64,000 bases of DNA from Flavobacteriaceae bacterium CRH (GCA_001507425.1 LMAJ01000008.1:1-64000); one strand, 5' to 3'; numbered from the stretch's first letter, positions 46,741 to 56,558 are shown. Translations and numbers: made by a program. Notes: generated from the sequence alone by a model not told the origin.

Positions 46741-49700
46741 TTATTTCGTGATTGATGAATTCGTTTTAGATTCTTCTAATTTAATAGCACTCAACTCTCT
46801 TTTTGCTTCTTCAACCACATCCGGATAATCTGTAAAATTATTTATTACGTTATCTAAAATATAAGTTGCCTGATAACTGTCTTTTAATCCGTAGAAGTTT
46901 TTGGCCATTAAAACTAAACTCTTCGCTCCGTAATATTTATAACCCGAATAATTTTTTGCTAATTTTTGAACAGCAACATTCGATGCATCAAATTTGCCTT
47001 CTTTGGTTTTAAAATAAGCATCATAATACAATGCTTCTGCCGCTAATTCTCCTTTTGATGTTGTTGATAATTTAGCATAAGCTGCTTTTGCTTTATCTTC
47101 TTCACCTGTTTGCATTGCGGCGCGCGCTACAATAATTTGCGCATCTGCTTTAACATTTGCATCGGCTTTAGGATTTTGCAACACTTTATCAGCATAAATT
47201 AATGAGTTGCTGTAATCTTTTTTATCGTAGTAACATTTCATCAAATTTGCCTGTGCAAAGCTTTTGTTTTGAGGAAAATCGGCTTCGTCTTCTAAACGAA
47301 CTAAAACCGGAACAGCTTTATCGCAATCTTTTGCTTTTAAGAAAATCTGAGACAATCTTGTTAAGGCTTGTTCTGTAAATTCATTTCTTGGCTGACCAAT
47401 TACATATTGATAATTGTTTACAGATTTAGTTTCTGATCCTTCTGTATAAAGCAATTGTGCCAAATAAAAATTAGCTTCAAGTGCATGAATTCCTGAAGGA
47501 AATTTGCTTACATAACCTGTAAAACCTGTAATGGCAACTTTACTGTTATTTTGACTGTATTGTTTAAATGCGCCTTCGTAAGTATCATTATCCAAATCAA
47601 CATCGGTAACAGAAACAAAATTTAAAGTACGAACCCAGGTTGCATATTCGTCTACTTTTCCTGAATCTACATAAATTAACCTTGCTGTAGAAACTGCTTC
47701 TAAAGCTTCGGGAGTTTTTGGGAATTCAGCGGCTACTTTTTTAAATTTCACCAAAGCTTGTTCATCACGATCTGAGTTGTAATAAATTAAACCTTGTCTT
47801 AAAATAGATTTTGAAGTAAACGAACCGTTTTTGTATTCAGCTATTAACTGATCGTATGTTTTAATCGCCTGGTCGTTCTTTTTATCAGTTACGTACGTAT
47901 TTGCCAACTCAAATAAAACATCATCACGATACTCAGATTTTTTATACATCTGAAGGAAATTATTCAGCTCGTCGATTTTCTTGTCGTTTTTACCCATAAA
48001 ACCATAAGAAATTGCTTTTTGAAATTGCGCGTAATCAGCATCAACTCCTTTTGCATCAATGGCTTTTGCATACGCTTCCATCGCTGGTCCGTATTTTGAA
48101 GTAACAAATCTACAATCTCCTAAACGCAAATACGAATCGTTTAGACGGACTTTATCATCTTTTACATTATCAATTTGTGCCTGAAATGAATTGGCCGCCT
48201 GATCGTATTCTTTTAGTTTAAAATACGTGTATCCAATATTGTAATTGATGTTTTTATATTCATCCGTTGTTTTCGCTCCGGTTAAACCTGCAAATTGCTT
48301 ATAGCTTAGTAAAGCAGATTGAAAATCATCTGTAACATATTCTGATTCTGCTTTCCAGAAAGTAGCACGAGCTGTAACTTCAGGATTTTTTTGTTCCTTG
48401 ACAGCACCATTAAACATTTTTAATGCTTCAGAATAATTCGATTCTGTGTACAATTCTAAACCTCTGTAAAAAAGCACTTTTTGATAGGCTAATTTATTTT
48501 CCGGAGTTTTATTTTTTTCTAATAAAACTAAAGCTTCTTTGTAGTTTTTAGATGAAATGTATGAATCTACCAATAGTTTCTCCACTTCTGCCCTGCTTGA
48601 ATTGTTTGGGTATTTTTTTAAGAAATCAAGTAAAATTCCCGGAACGGTTTGATATGCATTTCCTATTTCATAACTCAATTTAGCATAATTTAAAGCTGCA
48701 TCTTCCTGAATTTGTGCATTAAAATCCATTTCTGATGCATTTTTAAAGGCATTCAGAGCTTCTTGTTTTTTGCCTGTATTCAAATAACTTAAACCTAAAT
48801 GATAATACGCGTTTTGTGCAACGAAATCTTTTCCTTCAATGATTTTATTAAATTGAGAAATGGCTTTTTCATACTCTTTTTGCTCGTAATATGCGTAACC
48901 TAATTGGTAGAAATCAGTATTGTTCCATTTTCCTTTTTTACCAGCGTATTGCTCTAAAAACAGAATCGCTTTTCCGTATTGTTTTAGATTGAAATAACTT
49001 TCACCAATAATTTTATTTAATTCTGATTTTTCAAGTTCATTTGATTTAGCCATTGCGGTTTGTCCTAAATCGATTGCTTTTTGAAAATTCCCTAATTTAA
49101 AATTCATATCAGCCTGATAATACGAAAGCTTTTCTTTGTATTTTTCTTCGCCTGAAACTTCATCAAAATATTTGGTAGCTTCTTTATAATCGTCGCCTTC
49201 ATAAGCCATGAATCCTAAATAATATTTGGCTTGAGAACCAAATTCCGGAGAATTCACTACTTTATTAAAATACGTTGTTGCTTCTTTCTTCTTTTTTGCA
49301 TTGAAATAACTGTATCCTTTTTGGAAATTGAATTTATCCAAATCAGATTTACTCATATAACTTTCATCAACTTTGTCAAACCATTGCAATGCTTTTGGGT
49401 AATTGCCTTGTTCGAAGAAAAAATGAGCTACTTCAATATAAGCCTGATTTTGTTTAGTACTTGTGGGATAATCGCTTACGAATTTTTCCATCAAAGCATC
49501 AGCATTTGTCTGATTGGTCCTGATGGCGCAGTTGGCGATATAATACGCACAATCTGACTTCACCTCTTCGGTCGTCGCGTTATTTTTTACATACTCAAAA
49601 ATATGTTGTGCCGAAGCATATTGTTTATCATTATATAAAGCCAGTGCTTTGTCAAAATCTTTTAAATCGTAAGTATATATAGCTGATTTTTGTGCCGAAA

Positions 49701-49755
49701 CTATGGTCGAAAAAAAGACAATTGGTAATAAAAAGAACCAGAGAAGTTTACGCAT
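46741..49755 (-). CDS. Large tetratricopeptide repeat protein
   Basis: A 1004-residue exported protein: signal peptide (LLWFFLLPIVFFSTIVSAQK) followed by about 25 tandem TPR units over its whole length (for instance YYHLGLSYLNTGKKQEALNAF; YAYYEQKEYEKAISQFNKII). No other domain is visible. TPR stacks hold protein complexes together; here the protein is probably periplasmic or attached to the outer membrane. It shares strand with a plugless barrel gene (43819), separated only by PhzF, and lies back to back with ftsE. The function is not known beyond scaffolding. Similar TPR proteins in Flavobacteria are often annotated as Tol-Pal YbgF-like. Confidence 0.85.
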   Translation of the reverse strand: MRKLLWFFLLPIVFFSTIVSAQKSAIYTYDLKDFDKALALYNDKQYASAQHIFEYVKNNATTEEVKSDCAYYIANCAIRTNQTNADALMEKFVSDYPTSTKQNQAYIEVAHFFFEQGNYPKALQWFDKVDESYMSKSDLDKFNFQKGYSYFNAKKKKEATTYFNKVVNSPEFGSQAKYYLGFMAYEGDDYKEATKYFDEVSGEEKYKEKLSYYQADMNFKLGNFQKAIDLGQTAMAKSNELEKSELNKIIGESYFNLKQYGKAILFLEQYAGKKGKWNNTDFYQLGYAYYEQKEYEKAISQFNKIIEGKDFVAQNAYYHLGLSYLNTGKKQEALNAFKNASEMDFNAQIQEDAALNYAKLSYEIGNAYQTVPGILLDFLKKYPNNSSRAEVEKLLVDSYISSKNYKEALVLLEKNKTPENKLAYQKVLFYRGLELYTESNYSEALKMFNGAVKEQKNPEVTARATFWKAESEYVTDDFQSALLSYKQFAGLTGAKTTDEYKNINYNIGYTYFKLKEYDQAANSFQAQIDNVKDDKVRLNDSYLRLGDCRFVTSKYGPAMEAYAKAIDAKGVDADYAQFQKAISYGFMGKNDKKIDELNNFLQMYKKSEYRDDVLFELANTYVTDKKNDQAIKTYDQLIAEYKNGSFTSKSILRQGLIYYNSDRDEQALVKFKKVAAEFPKTPEALEAVSTARLIYVDSGKVDEYATWVRTLNFVSVTDVDLDNDTYEGAFKQYSQNNSKVAITGFTGYVSKFPSGIHALEANFYLAQLLYTEGSETKSVNNYQYVIGQPRNEFTEQALTRLSQIFLKAKDCDKAVPVLVRLEDEADFPQNKSFAQANLMKCYYDKKDYSNSLIYADKVLQNPKADANVKADAQIIVARAAMQTGEEDKAKAAYAKLSTTSKGELAAEALYYDAYFKTKEGKFDASNVAVQKLAKNYSGYKYYGAKSLVLMAKNFYGLKDSYQATYILDNVINNFTDYPDVVEEAKRELSAIKLEESKTNSSITK

Positions 49756-49774
49756 TTTAATTTTATTTAGTATT

Positions 49775-49806
49775 CAAATGTATCATTTTATACCGTTTAT
49801 AACGAA
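49775..49806 (-). promoter_or_regulatory. Candidate promoter of the TPR gene
   Basis: Minus strand TACATTTG (49775-49782) fully matches the -7 element, 19 bases before the start. TTCG about 20 bases upstream is a 3-of-4 match to TTTG. Confidence 0.45.
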
Positions 49807-50048
49807 ACGTTTCGGGCATTTATTATGAACATTTTTTTTAATAGTTGCTATTTATCGCATCTTAAGCCTCAAAATATTGGTTTTCAAACTTTCTAAAACA
49901 ATTTATCAGCCGGGATGTAGTTTAACAATACAAGTCATATCTTTTTTTATCTGGGGAATATTTACTCAGCTCAGGTAAAATCACTTAAGGCGTTTAAAAT
50001 TTCATTTCTGTGTTTTAAAAATTTTCTGCAGAAATGATTCGATTTTAT

Positions 50049-50079
50049 TTTGAATCCAACCGTTATCTTATTACTTTTA
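50049..50079 (+). promoter_or_regulatory. Promoter of ftsE
   Basis: TTTG (50049-50052), a 19-base spacer and TACTTTTA (50072-50079) fit the consensus with one change. It lies inside a possible N-terminal extension (from 50034), which it argues against. Confidence 0.65.
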
Positions 50080-50099
50080 CCATTAAAATCACTTTTATT

Positions 50100-50783
50100 A
50101 TGTCACAAACCGTACTATCTCTTAAGGAAGTCACTATATATCAAGAAGGAAGAAAAATTTTATCTCATATCAATTTAGATGTTCAGCATGGCGAATTCAT
50201 CTACATCATTGGAAAAACAGGTTCGGGAAAAAGTAGTTTCATGAAAACTTTGTACGGAGATTTGCCTTTAACAGAAGGTGAAGGCCATATTGTAGAATTT
50301 GATTTGGCTAATTTAAAAGAAAATGATATTCCGTACTTGAGACGTAAAATCGGAATCGTATTTCAGGATTTCAAATTGCTTCCGGACCGTTCTGTAAAAG
50401 ATAATATGCTTTTTGTTTTAAAAGCAACAGGTTGGGTTGATAAAGAAGGAATGGAACGTAAAATTGATGAAGTTCTTGATAAAGTGGGCATGAAAGATTA
50501 CACGAACAAAATGCCACACCAACTTTCTGGTGGAGAACAACAACGTGTTGCTATTGCCAGAGCATTGCTTAACGACCCTGAATTTATTCTTGCCGATGAA
50601 CCAACCGGAAATTTAGATCCTCAAACAAGTTCTGAGGTTTTGGAAGTATTGAAAAAAATCAATGCAAACGGAAAAACAGTTATTATGGCTACTCACGATT
50701 ATGCCTTGTTAATGAAATTTCCATCTAAAACATTGAAGTGCGAGGATGAAAGAATCTTTGAGGTGGTGCAACGCAGCGTGTAA
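50100..50783 (+). CDS. ftsE: Cell division ATP-binding protein FtsE
   Basis: A 227-residue ABC ATPase. Walker A is GKTGSGKSS, the signature [15 protein letters not shown], Walker [10 protein letters not shown], and the switch histidine is in MATHDYALL. The sequence [17 protein letters not shown] and [16 protein letters not shown] fit FtsE, which with the membrane partner FtsX controls cell-wall hydrolases at division. No ftsX is next to it; the following gene is a glycosyltransferase whose ATG overlaps the ftsE stop by one base. ATG 50100 is chosen because a promoter lies between it and the earlier start at 50034. Confidence 0.9.
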   Translation: MSQTVLSLKEVTIYQEGRKILSHINLDVQHGEFIYIIGKTGSGKSSFMKTLYGDLPLTEGEGHIVEFDLANLKENDIPYLRRKIGIVFQDFKLLPDRSVKDNMLFVLKATGWVDKEGMERKIDEVLDKVGMKDYTNKMPHQLSGGEQQRVAIARALLNDPEFILADEPTGNLDPQTSSEVLEVLKKINANGKTVIMATHDYALLMKFPSKTLKCEDERIFEVVQRSV

Positions 50784-51640
50784 TGCTTTCTATTTTAATT
50801 CCTGTTTATAATTATAATGTTTTTCCTCTTGTAAACGAGTTAGTAAAACAGTGTGATTTTAGCGGAATTGAATTTGAGATTCTATGTCAGGACGACGCTT
50901 CAAACTCTCAGGAAAATATTTTAAATAATCAAATCAACCTTGTTTCAAATTGTTCGTTTTTTGTAAATCAAAATAATTTAGGCAGAGGTAAAAACATCAA
51001 TTTATTGGCCGAAAAAGCACGATATAATTGGTTACTTATTTTAGATTGTGACACATTTCCTGTCCAAAATGATTTCTTAAAAAAATATATTGATACCGTT
51101 TTAGGTTCTACAAAAAAGATTTTTTTTGGAGGAATTATTTATGAGGATAAAAAACCCGAAAGTGGTGAACTTTTACGTTGGATTTATGGCAATAAAAGAG
51201 AAACAGTTTCAGTTTTGACTTCAAATTTAATAATTAAAAAAGAGATTTTTCTAAAATATCCTTTTGATGAGTCCATTACAAAATATGGTTATGAAGATTT
51301 ACTTTTTTTCTCAGTTTTGAAAGCCAATCATTTTGAGGTTTTTAAAATTGAAAATCCAACCTTTCATCTCAATTTAGAAACTTCAAACATATTTTTAAAT
51401 AAAACCAAAATTGCTTTAGAAAATCTTGTCTTTCTTTACGATTCACAAAAAATAGCTAAAAAAGACAGCAAAATCATATCTTCTTTTGATTTTCTTAGAA
51501 AACTAAAATTAACGCAATTTTCAGCTTTTCTTTTCTTAAAAAATCAAACAAGAATTGAACGAAATTTGTTATCACAAAATCCTTCTTTGTTTTTATTTGA
51601 CCTTTATAAATTAGGCTATTTTTGTAGTATAAAAAAATAA
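50783..51640 (+). CDS. Glycosyltransferase family 2
   Basis: A 285-residue GT-A fold enzyme that transfers a sugar from a nucleotide donor. [20 protein letters not shown] is the typical start, CQDDASNSQEN gives the first acidic pair, and LLILDCDTFPV corresponds to the DxD metal site. The start overlaps the last base of the ftsE stop (TAATG), so translation is probably coupled. It opens the glycan cluster. Acceptor and donor sugars are not known. The C-terminal third is lysine-rich and likely peripheral to the membrane. Confidence 0.88.
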   Translation: MLSILIPVYNYNVFPLVNELVKQCDFSGIEFEILCQDDASNSQENILNNQINLVSNCSFFVNQNNLGRGKNINLLAEKARYNWLLILDCDTFPVQNDFLKKYIDTVLGSTKKIFFGGIIYEDKKPESGELLRWIYGNKRETVSVLTSNLIIKKEIFLKYPFDESITKYGYEDLLFFSVLKANHFEVFKIENPTFHLNLETSNIFLNKTKIALENLVFLYDSQKIAKKDSKIISSFDFLRKLKLTQFSAFLFLKNQTRIERNLLSQNPSLFLFDLYKLGYFCSIKK

Positions 51641-51646
51641 TCTGTT

Positions 51647-52582
51647 ATGGCATTTTTTTCTATCGTTATTCCATTATACAACAAAGCTGATTATATTGAA
51701 AGCACTTTAAAAAGTATTCTAAATCAAACTTTTACAGATTATGAAATTATTATAATAAACGATGGATCTACAGATAATAGCATTGCAAAAGTGCTGCAAT
51801 TTAATGACAGTCGCATACAGATTTACAACCAAAAAAATCAAGGTGCAGCTGTAGCGAGAAATCTTGGAATTGAAAAAGCAAAATATGACTATATTGCTTT
51901 TTTAGACGCAGATGATTTATGGAAGGCTAATCATTTAGAAACATTGAAAACTTTAATCCTAAATTTTCCAAATGTTGGGATTTTTGCCTCGCGTTATGAA
52001 TTAGTTTTTAAAAATGGGAAAAATTACATTCCAAAATTTAAAGGACTTTCTGCAGATTTTGAAGGTATTATTCCGAATTATTTCGAAACCAGTTTACCTT
52101 ATCCTGTTGCTACATCATCTTCAATTGTAATTCCTAAATGTATATTTAAAAAAGTAGGTTACTTTAAATCTAGTATATCGAGCGGACAAGATGTTGATAT
52201 GTGGATTCGAATTGCATTAAAATATCGCGTTGCAATAAGTAATAAAGTTACAGCATCATATTTACATTACATCGAAAACAGTCTTTCAAAAACCCCGATA
52301 CTTGAAAAAAAAATAAAAGATTTTAATGACTATAAAGAACAGGAAGAAAGTAATCCAAGTCTAAAAAAATATCTTGATATTTACAGAATAGAATATGCTT
52401 TGCAATATAAAATTGCCGGAGAGAACAAAAAATCGGAAGAATTATTTAAAAACATTCTGAAAAAAAATATTTCTTTTAAAACCAAAGCTATCTACTTTTT
52501 GCCTAGATATATTCTAATATTTTTGTTGAAAATAAAAAAACTTTTGAGGAAAAATGGTTTTAATTTTTCTATTTATCAATAG
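51647..52582 (+). CDS. Glycosyltransferase family 2
   Basis: A 311-residue GT-A enzyme: FFSIVIPLYNKADYIESTLKS at the start, IIINDGSTDNS for nucleotide contact, and YIAFLDADDLWKANH carrying the DxD metal-binding motif. SSGQDVDMWIRIA near residue 180 is the acceptor-side ExD/QDxDxW-type motif. It starts 7 bases after the preceding transferase, so the two share a transcript. Its end overlaps the end of the converging ketoisomerase gene by 14 bases. Specific sugar unknown. Confidence 0.9.
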   Translation: MAFFSIVIPLYNKADYIESTLKSILNQTFTDYEIIIINDGSTDNSIAKVLQFNDSRIQIYNQKNQGAAVARNLGIEKAKYDYIAFLDADDLWKANHLETLKTLILNFPNVGIFASRYELVFKNGKNYIPKFKGLSADFEGIIPNYFETSLPYPVATSSSIVIPKCIFKKVGYFKSSISSGQDVDMWIRIALKYRVAISNKVTASYLHYIENSLSKTPILEKKIKDFNDYKEQEESNPSLKKYLDIYRIEYALQYKIAGENKKSEELFKNILKKNISFKTKAIYFLPRYILIFLLKIKKLLRKNGFNFSIYQ

Positions 52583-52982
52583 AATATTTTACAAACTCAT
52601 CAAAATCTCTAATATAATCGTCTTCAATATAAACCTCTGAAGCTACTACCAAACAAATTGAGCCGGAAGAAAAATTTCTAAGTTCTCTCCAAATTCCCGA
52701 ATTGATTAATAAACCTTCATAAGGCTTGTTTAGAGTGATAATTTGCTCTTCTTTTCCATCATTTAAAACAACATCAAAACTCCCGCTTAAAGCCACCAAA
52801 AATTGTTGAAGATCTTTGTGTGCATGCCCGCCTCGCTCAGATCCAGTTGGCACATCATATAAATAATAAACCCTTTTTATATCAAAAGGAATGGTGTCAT
52901 TTTCTATCACAGAGAGATTTCCTCTTCGCTCTTCTATTTTAGGGATAGGTATAATTTGCACTCCGTTATTCATTATTTTCAT
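52569..52982 (-). CDS. FdtA/QdtA-like sugar 3,4-ketoisomerase (WxcM cupin)
   Basis: A 137-residue single-domain cupin. PIPKIEERRGNLSVIEN and the double-histidine motif RGGHAHKDLQQFL are those of FdtA/QdtA enzymes, which convert dTDP-4-keto-6-deoxyglucose into the 3-keto isomer, leading to 3-amino-3,6-dideoxy sugars. A partner aminotransferase is at 57992. A TTG at 52997 is in frame, but ATG 52982 is more likely; it overlaps the end of the upstream transferase by 17 bases, suggesting coupling. Whether the product is the galacto (Fuc3N) or gluco (Qui3N) isomer cannot be told from motifs. Confidence 0.87.
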   Translation of the reverse strand: MKIMNNGVQIIPIPKIEERRGNLSVIENDTIPFDIKRVYYLYDVPTGSERGGHAHKDLQQFLVALSGSFDVVLNDGKEEQIITLNKPYEGLLINSGIWRELRNFSSGSICLVVASEVYIEDDYIRDFDEFVKYSIDK

Positions 52983-53796
52983 ATTGCAGTCTTTCAAATT
53001 CTTTATGTCCCTGTTTTGCGTTTTTAAAAAGATTTACGATAGAACTAAATTTTATTTTATCTTGTTTTAAATCAAAAAAGAGCTTAACAAAAATCCAAAA
53101 AATATAATTTCTATTGAAAATTCTGGTAAATAATGCGCCTTGTATATAATATTTTTCAACGATACTTTTTTTATCAGAAGAAGTAAAACCTTCATGCTTT
53201 ACAATTACATCAGGCTCAAAAACAAGCTGTTTGTTTTTCTTTTTTAAATCAGACAAAAAAACAGCTTCTTCTCCTATTTCGAAAATCCCTCCTAAACCAA
53301 AAATTTTATCAAATTTAATCCTGGCTTCGTCAATAATCGATTTGTTGAGTGTTATTTCTATAGAACTTGCGTTGAGAATGTCAAAAAAATTCAAATTATT
53401 TTTAGAATTTAGTGGATATTTTTTAATCAAACTTCCTTCTGAATTTACAGCTGAAAAAATTATTACACCAGCGTCTGGAAATTTGTGATAAGCATTAATT
53501 ATTTTGGTTATAAATGTCTCCTTATAAATTATGTCATCATCAGCAATTACAAGAATTTTTCCAATAGCGTTTTCGAGAGCTAAATTTCTACTTTTAGATA
53601 AACCTTTTTCAACCGAATTTATAACTCTGACATTAGAATAGCTTGAGGTTAATTTTTTTTCATTTTGAATTTGGTTCACAATTAAAATCTGAAAATTAAA
53701 AAAATGTGAATTAGGAAACATCGGGACTAAAAAATCTAATGAATCTCTATTCATTGTAGAAATTAAAATTTCAATGTCATTAATAGTATAAGTCAC
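52966..53796 (-). CDS. Glycosyltransferase family 2-like protein
   Basis: A 276-residue GT-A type enzyme. IEILISTMNRDSLDFL opens the Rossmann-like half, KGLSKSRNLALENA follows and KILVIADDDIIY holds the DDD metal site. FGLGGIFEIGEEAVFL gives the acceptor-side acidic residues. The start is GTG at 53796; no ATG lies earlier, and the next Met (residue 15) would cut into the fold. It has its own promoter at 53820-53852 and is followed by the overlapping FdtA-like gene. Sugar unknown. Confidence 0.85.
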   Translation of the reverse strand: MTYTINDIEILISTMNRDSLDFLVPMFPNSHFFNFQILIVNQIQNEKKLTSSYSNVRVINSVEKGLSKSRNLALENAIGKILVIADDDIIYKETFITKIINAYHKFPDAGVIIFSAVNSEGSLIKKYPLNSKNNLNFFDILNASSIEITLNKSIIDEARIKFDKIFGLGGIFEIGEEAVFLSDLKKKNKQLVFEPDVIVKHEGFTSSDKKSIVEKYYIQGALFTRIFNRNYIFWIFVKLFFDLKQDKIKFSSIVNLFKNAKQGHKEFERLQYENNE

Positions 53797-53819
53797 TTTC
53801 TAATGTTTTTCCGCTTAAA

Positions 53820-53852
53820 CAAATGTAATTTTTTTTTATTCTTAAATACAAA
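53820..53852 (-). promoter_or_regulatory. Promoter of the GT2-FdtA operon
   Basis: Minus strand TTTG (53849-53852), a 21-base spacer and TACATTTG (53820-53827): a full match at both elements, 24 bases before the GTG start. It supports the GTG call. Confidence 0.6.
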
Positions 53853-53964
53853 ATACAATTCCGTTTTGTTTGAAAAGGAAAAATAATAATACTATAAATA
53901 TGTTTCAATATTAAAATGATCAAATTGTTTTACATTTACTTTTTTCTTTTAACTAATAAGGTTT

Positions 53965-55104
53965 ATGCGGATTTTACTGATTGGAGAATATAGTCTTTTA
54001 CATAATTCTTTAAAAAAGGGATTGACAGAACTAGGACATGAGGTTATTTTGATAGGAAATAGTAATGGCTACAGATGCTATCCTGTTGATTACAACCACG
54101 AACCAAAGTTTTTTAAAAGACAAATATTTACTATCCTTAGAAAAGTGATTTATAGATTATTAAAATTTGATTTAGCAAGTTTAGAATCTGGTATCCGTTT
54201 TTATTTCTTTCTTCCTAAATTAAAAAATTATGATATCGTACAGTTTGTTAACGAATCATCAATAAAAACAACAAGAAGATTAGAACTCTATTTAATAAAA
54301 AAAGTAGTGGAAAATAATAACCATTTTTTTTTATTATCATGTGGACTAGATTATATGACTCTTAAATTTTACACTGAGAATAAAGATTATAAATCTATTT
54401 ATCAACCTTCTTTAAAACTCTCAAAATCTTCAAAAGAATTCAACTGGTTTGGCGATTATTTAAGAAAAGAACATATTAAAATCCATGACTACATGATGAT
54501 TAATTTTGATGGATTGATTGCTACTGATTTTGATTATGTAGACGCCACAAAAAACTATCCAATTTTCTCCGGTTTCATCCCCTATCCTGTAGATTTTACC
54601 AAATTGAATTTTGAAGAATTGATTGTTGAGGATAAAATAAATATCTTTTTAGGCATCAATAAATATAGCTATAACCAAAAGGGAATACCTTATTTTGAAA
54701 AGGCGTTGGAAATTATAAAAGAAAAATATCAAAATAAGGTAGAAATCATAATTACCAATACAGTTCCTTATCCTGTTTATATTGATTTATACAACAAATC
54801 TCATATTCTTTTAGATCAAGCTTTTAGCCGAGATCAGGGCTATAATGCACTAGAAGCAATGGCAAAAGGAAAAGTCGTATTCACGGGTGCTGAAAATGAT
54901 TTTACAGAATATTATAAAATCTCAGACAGAGTATGCGTAAATGCTCTTCCTGATGTTGATTATTTAGTTAATGAATTATCGTATTTAATTGAAAATCCAG
55001 ATGAAATTATTGCTATTGGAACGCGGGCAAGAGCGTTTGTAGAAAAAGAACATAATTGTCTTAAAATTGCAGAACGATATTTAGAAATCTGGGAAAAAAA
55101 TTGA
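53965..55104 (+). CDS. Glycosyltransferase, GT-B (family 4-like)
   Basis: A 379-residue protein with GT-B layout: MRILLIGEYSLLHNSLKKGL as the N-terminal Rossmann start, a long helical linker, and a C-terminal nucleotide-binding half with DQAFSRDQGYNALEAMAKGK, the equivalent of the E-x7-E motif. VFTGAENDFTEYY and the late VEKEHNCLKIAERYLEIW are typical of GT4 ends. It stands alone on the plus strand between minus-strand genes, divergent from the GT2-FdtA pair. Donor and acceptor are unknown. Sequence is A+T-richer than the flanking housekeeping genes. Confidence 0.8.
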   Translation: MRILLIGEYSLLHNSLKKGLTELGHEVILIGNSNGYRCYPVDYNHEPKFFKRQIFTILRKVIYRLLKFDLASLESGIRFYFFLPKLKNYDIVQFVNESSIKTTRRLELYLIKKVVENNNHFFLLSCGLDYMTLKFYTENKDYKSIYQPSLKLSKSSKEFNWFGDYLRKEHIKIHDYMMINFDGLIATDFDYVDATKNYPIFSGFIPYPVDFTKLNFEELIVEDKINIFLGINKYSYNQKGIPYFEKALEIIKEKYQNKVEIIITNTVPYPVYIDLYNKSHILLDQAFSRDQGYNALEAMAKGKVVFTGAENDFTEYYKISDRVCVNALPDVDYLVNELSYLIENPDEIIAIGTRARAFVEKEHNCLKIAERYLEIWEKN

Positions 55105-55112
55105 TTTTAATT

Positions 55113-56558
55113 TTATACTTTTTTCAAATTCAAAAGTAATTTCCAAACTTCTCTTAGCTCATTTAATTTTAATAACCAGCAGATAAATAAATAAGTTATT
55201 AATCCAATTATAGCTCCTAAAAATAACTGAAGTATCAAATTATCTATAAAATAAGACATTATAAATACCATAATTGCCATTCCTATTGTAGCAATTGAAA
55301 AAGGCAGCATATCCTTCAATTGACTAATTAAACCATAACCATAAAGCTTTCCTGGAAGATAAGCATTGAAAGCAAAAAATATCGACGATGTAACGACATG
55401 CCCTATTACGATAGCTTTTACTCCCAAAGGAATTGTAATAATCATTGCCAGCACTGTTAGTGGAAGTTTAGATAAATCTACTTTTAGAAATAAGTCTGAA
55501 CGTCCGACTGCGTTTAACAAACTTAAATTGAGTGCACTCATTGGAAGAAAAACACGCGAAAAAACAATCCATTGTAAAAGTGGAATTAGAGAATTCCATT
55601 TTTCTGTAAGTAAAAGAATTATAATTGGTTTTGCCAGCAATGCAATAAGTGTCATAAGTGGAATAATCAAAAAAGCCGACATGCGAATTATTCTGCTATA
55701 AATAGAGACTAATTTCTCTTTATCGTGTTGTACTTTGGTAAGAATTGGAAATGTGACTTGTTGCAAAATGCTTACAACTGTGCCCGCTGATATGTCTGCA
55801 AAACCCTTAGCTCTTGTGTAATACCCTAATGAAGCAGTAGAATAAAATTTTCCTAAGCAAATATTATATACATTATTTAATAATTGAGCGTACAAACCAG
55901 CTGCCATTAGTTTTGAGCCATAACCAAATAATGATTTAAATGATTTCTTTGAAAAAGCTACAGAAGGAATCCAATTACTTAAAAACCATAAAGATGCTGA
56001 AGAAGCGAACGACCCAATAACCATTTGAATAACCAACGACCAAACTCCATATCCATTTAAGGCAGCCATTATTCCACATAATCCACCTGCAATCATACCA
56101 ATTACATTGCTTTTTGCTATCGATTTGAAATCAATGATAATTGTTAGTTTTGTTCGTTGAACAATTGCAAAAGCATTTAAAAATAGGGTTGAACCCAAAA
56201 TTCGTGTTAAGTCAGTTAATCGAGGTTGTCCGAAAAAAGAAGAAATAAAAGGGGCTGAAAAAAATAATGCCAAATAAAAAAAACCGCTTACTGCTAAATT
56301 GAATACAAATAGAGTTGAAAAATCAATCTCTAATCTATTTTGACGCTGAATCAAACCTATTCCTAATCCACTTTCAATAAAAGTTTGTGAAATGGCTATG
56401 AAAATGGCCAACATTCCTATTAAACCAAAGTCTTCCGGCATCAAAATTCGCGCAAGCACTATACCCACAATAAATTGCCCTGACTGAACTGCAAATTTAT
56501 CGACAGCAGACCAAATGATTCCTTTTGTTGCGGTTGACTTTAAAGAGGTATCTTGCAT
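55113..56558 (-). CDS. Polysaccharide flippase (Wzx/WzxC-type, MOP superfamily)
   Basis: A 481-residue inner-membrane protein with 12-14 hydrophobic segments. The start (KGIIWSAVDKFAVQSGQFIVGIVLARILMPEDFG) is a hallmark of the lipopolysaccharide biosynthesis/WzxC family of lipid-linked oligosaccharide flippases. It should move undecaprenyl-linked repeat units across the inner membrane. It tail-to-tail neighbours the GT-B gene (8 bases) and sits in the minus-strand run with glycerophosphotransferase-like and aminotransferase genes. A Wzy polymerase is not visible in the window. Confidence 0.9.
   Translation of the reverse strand: MQDTSLKSTATKGIIWSAVDKFAVQSGQFIVGIVLARILMPEDFGLIGMLAIFIAISQTFIESGLGIGLIQRQNRLEIDFSTLFVFNLAVSGFFYLALFFSAPFISSFFGQPRLTDLTRILGSTLFLNAFAIVQRTKLTIIIDFKSIAKSNVIGMIAGGLCGIMAALNGYGVWSLVIQMVIGSFASSASLWFLSNWIPSVAFSKKSFKSLFGYGSKLMAAGLYAQLLNNVYNICLGKFYSTASLGYYTRAKGFADISAGTVVSILQQVTFPILTKVQHDKEKLVSIYSRIIRMSAFLIIPLMTLIALLAKPIIILLLTEKWNSLIPLLQWIVFSRVFLPMSALNLSLLNAVGRSDLFLKVDLSKLPLTVLAMIITIPLGVKAIVIGHVVTSSIFFAFNAYLPGKLYGYGLISQLKDMLPFSIATIGMAIMVFIMSYFIDNLILQLFLGAIIGLITYLFICWLLKLNELREVWKLLLNLKKV

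Larger units (their letters stand above)
49756..50099. other. Divergent intergenic region between the TPR gene and ftsE
   Basis: 344 bases that hold a promoter on each strand near the ends (49775 minus, 50049 plus). The middle (49830-50030) is A+T-rich with nothing recognised: no hairpin with a tail, no repeat of the families found elsewhere, no small open frame with support. Confidence 0.65.

Noticed and set aside
50034..50099. 22-residue extension of FtsE
   Set aside because: A promoter (TTTG, 19 bases, TACTTTTA) lies within it, and ABC ATPases of this type start at the [11 protein letters not shown] segment.
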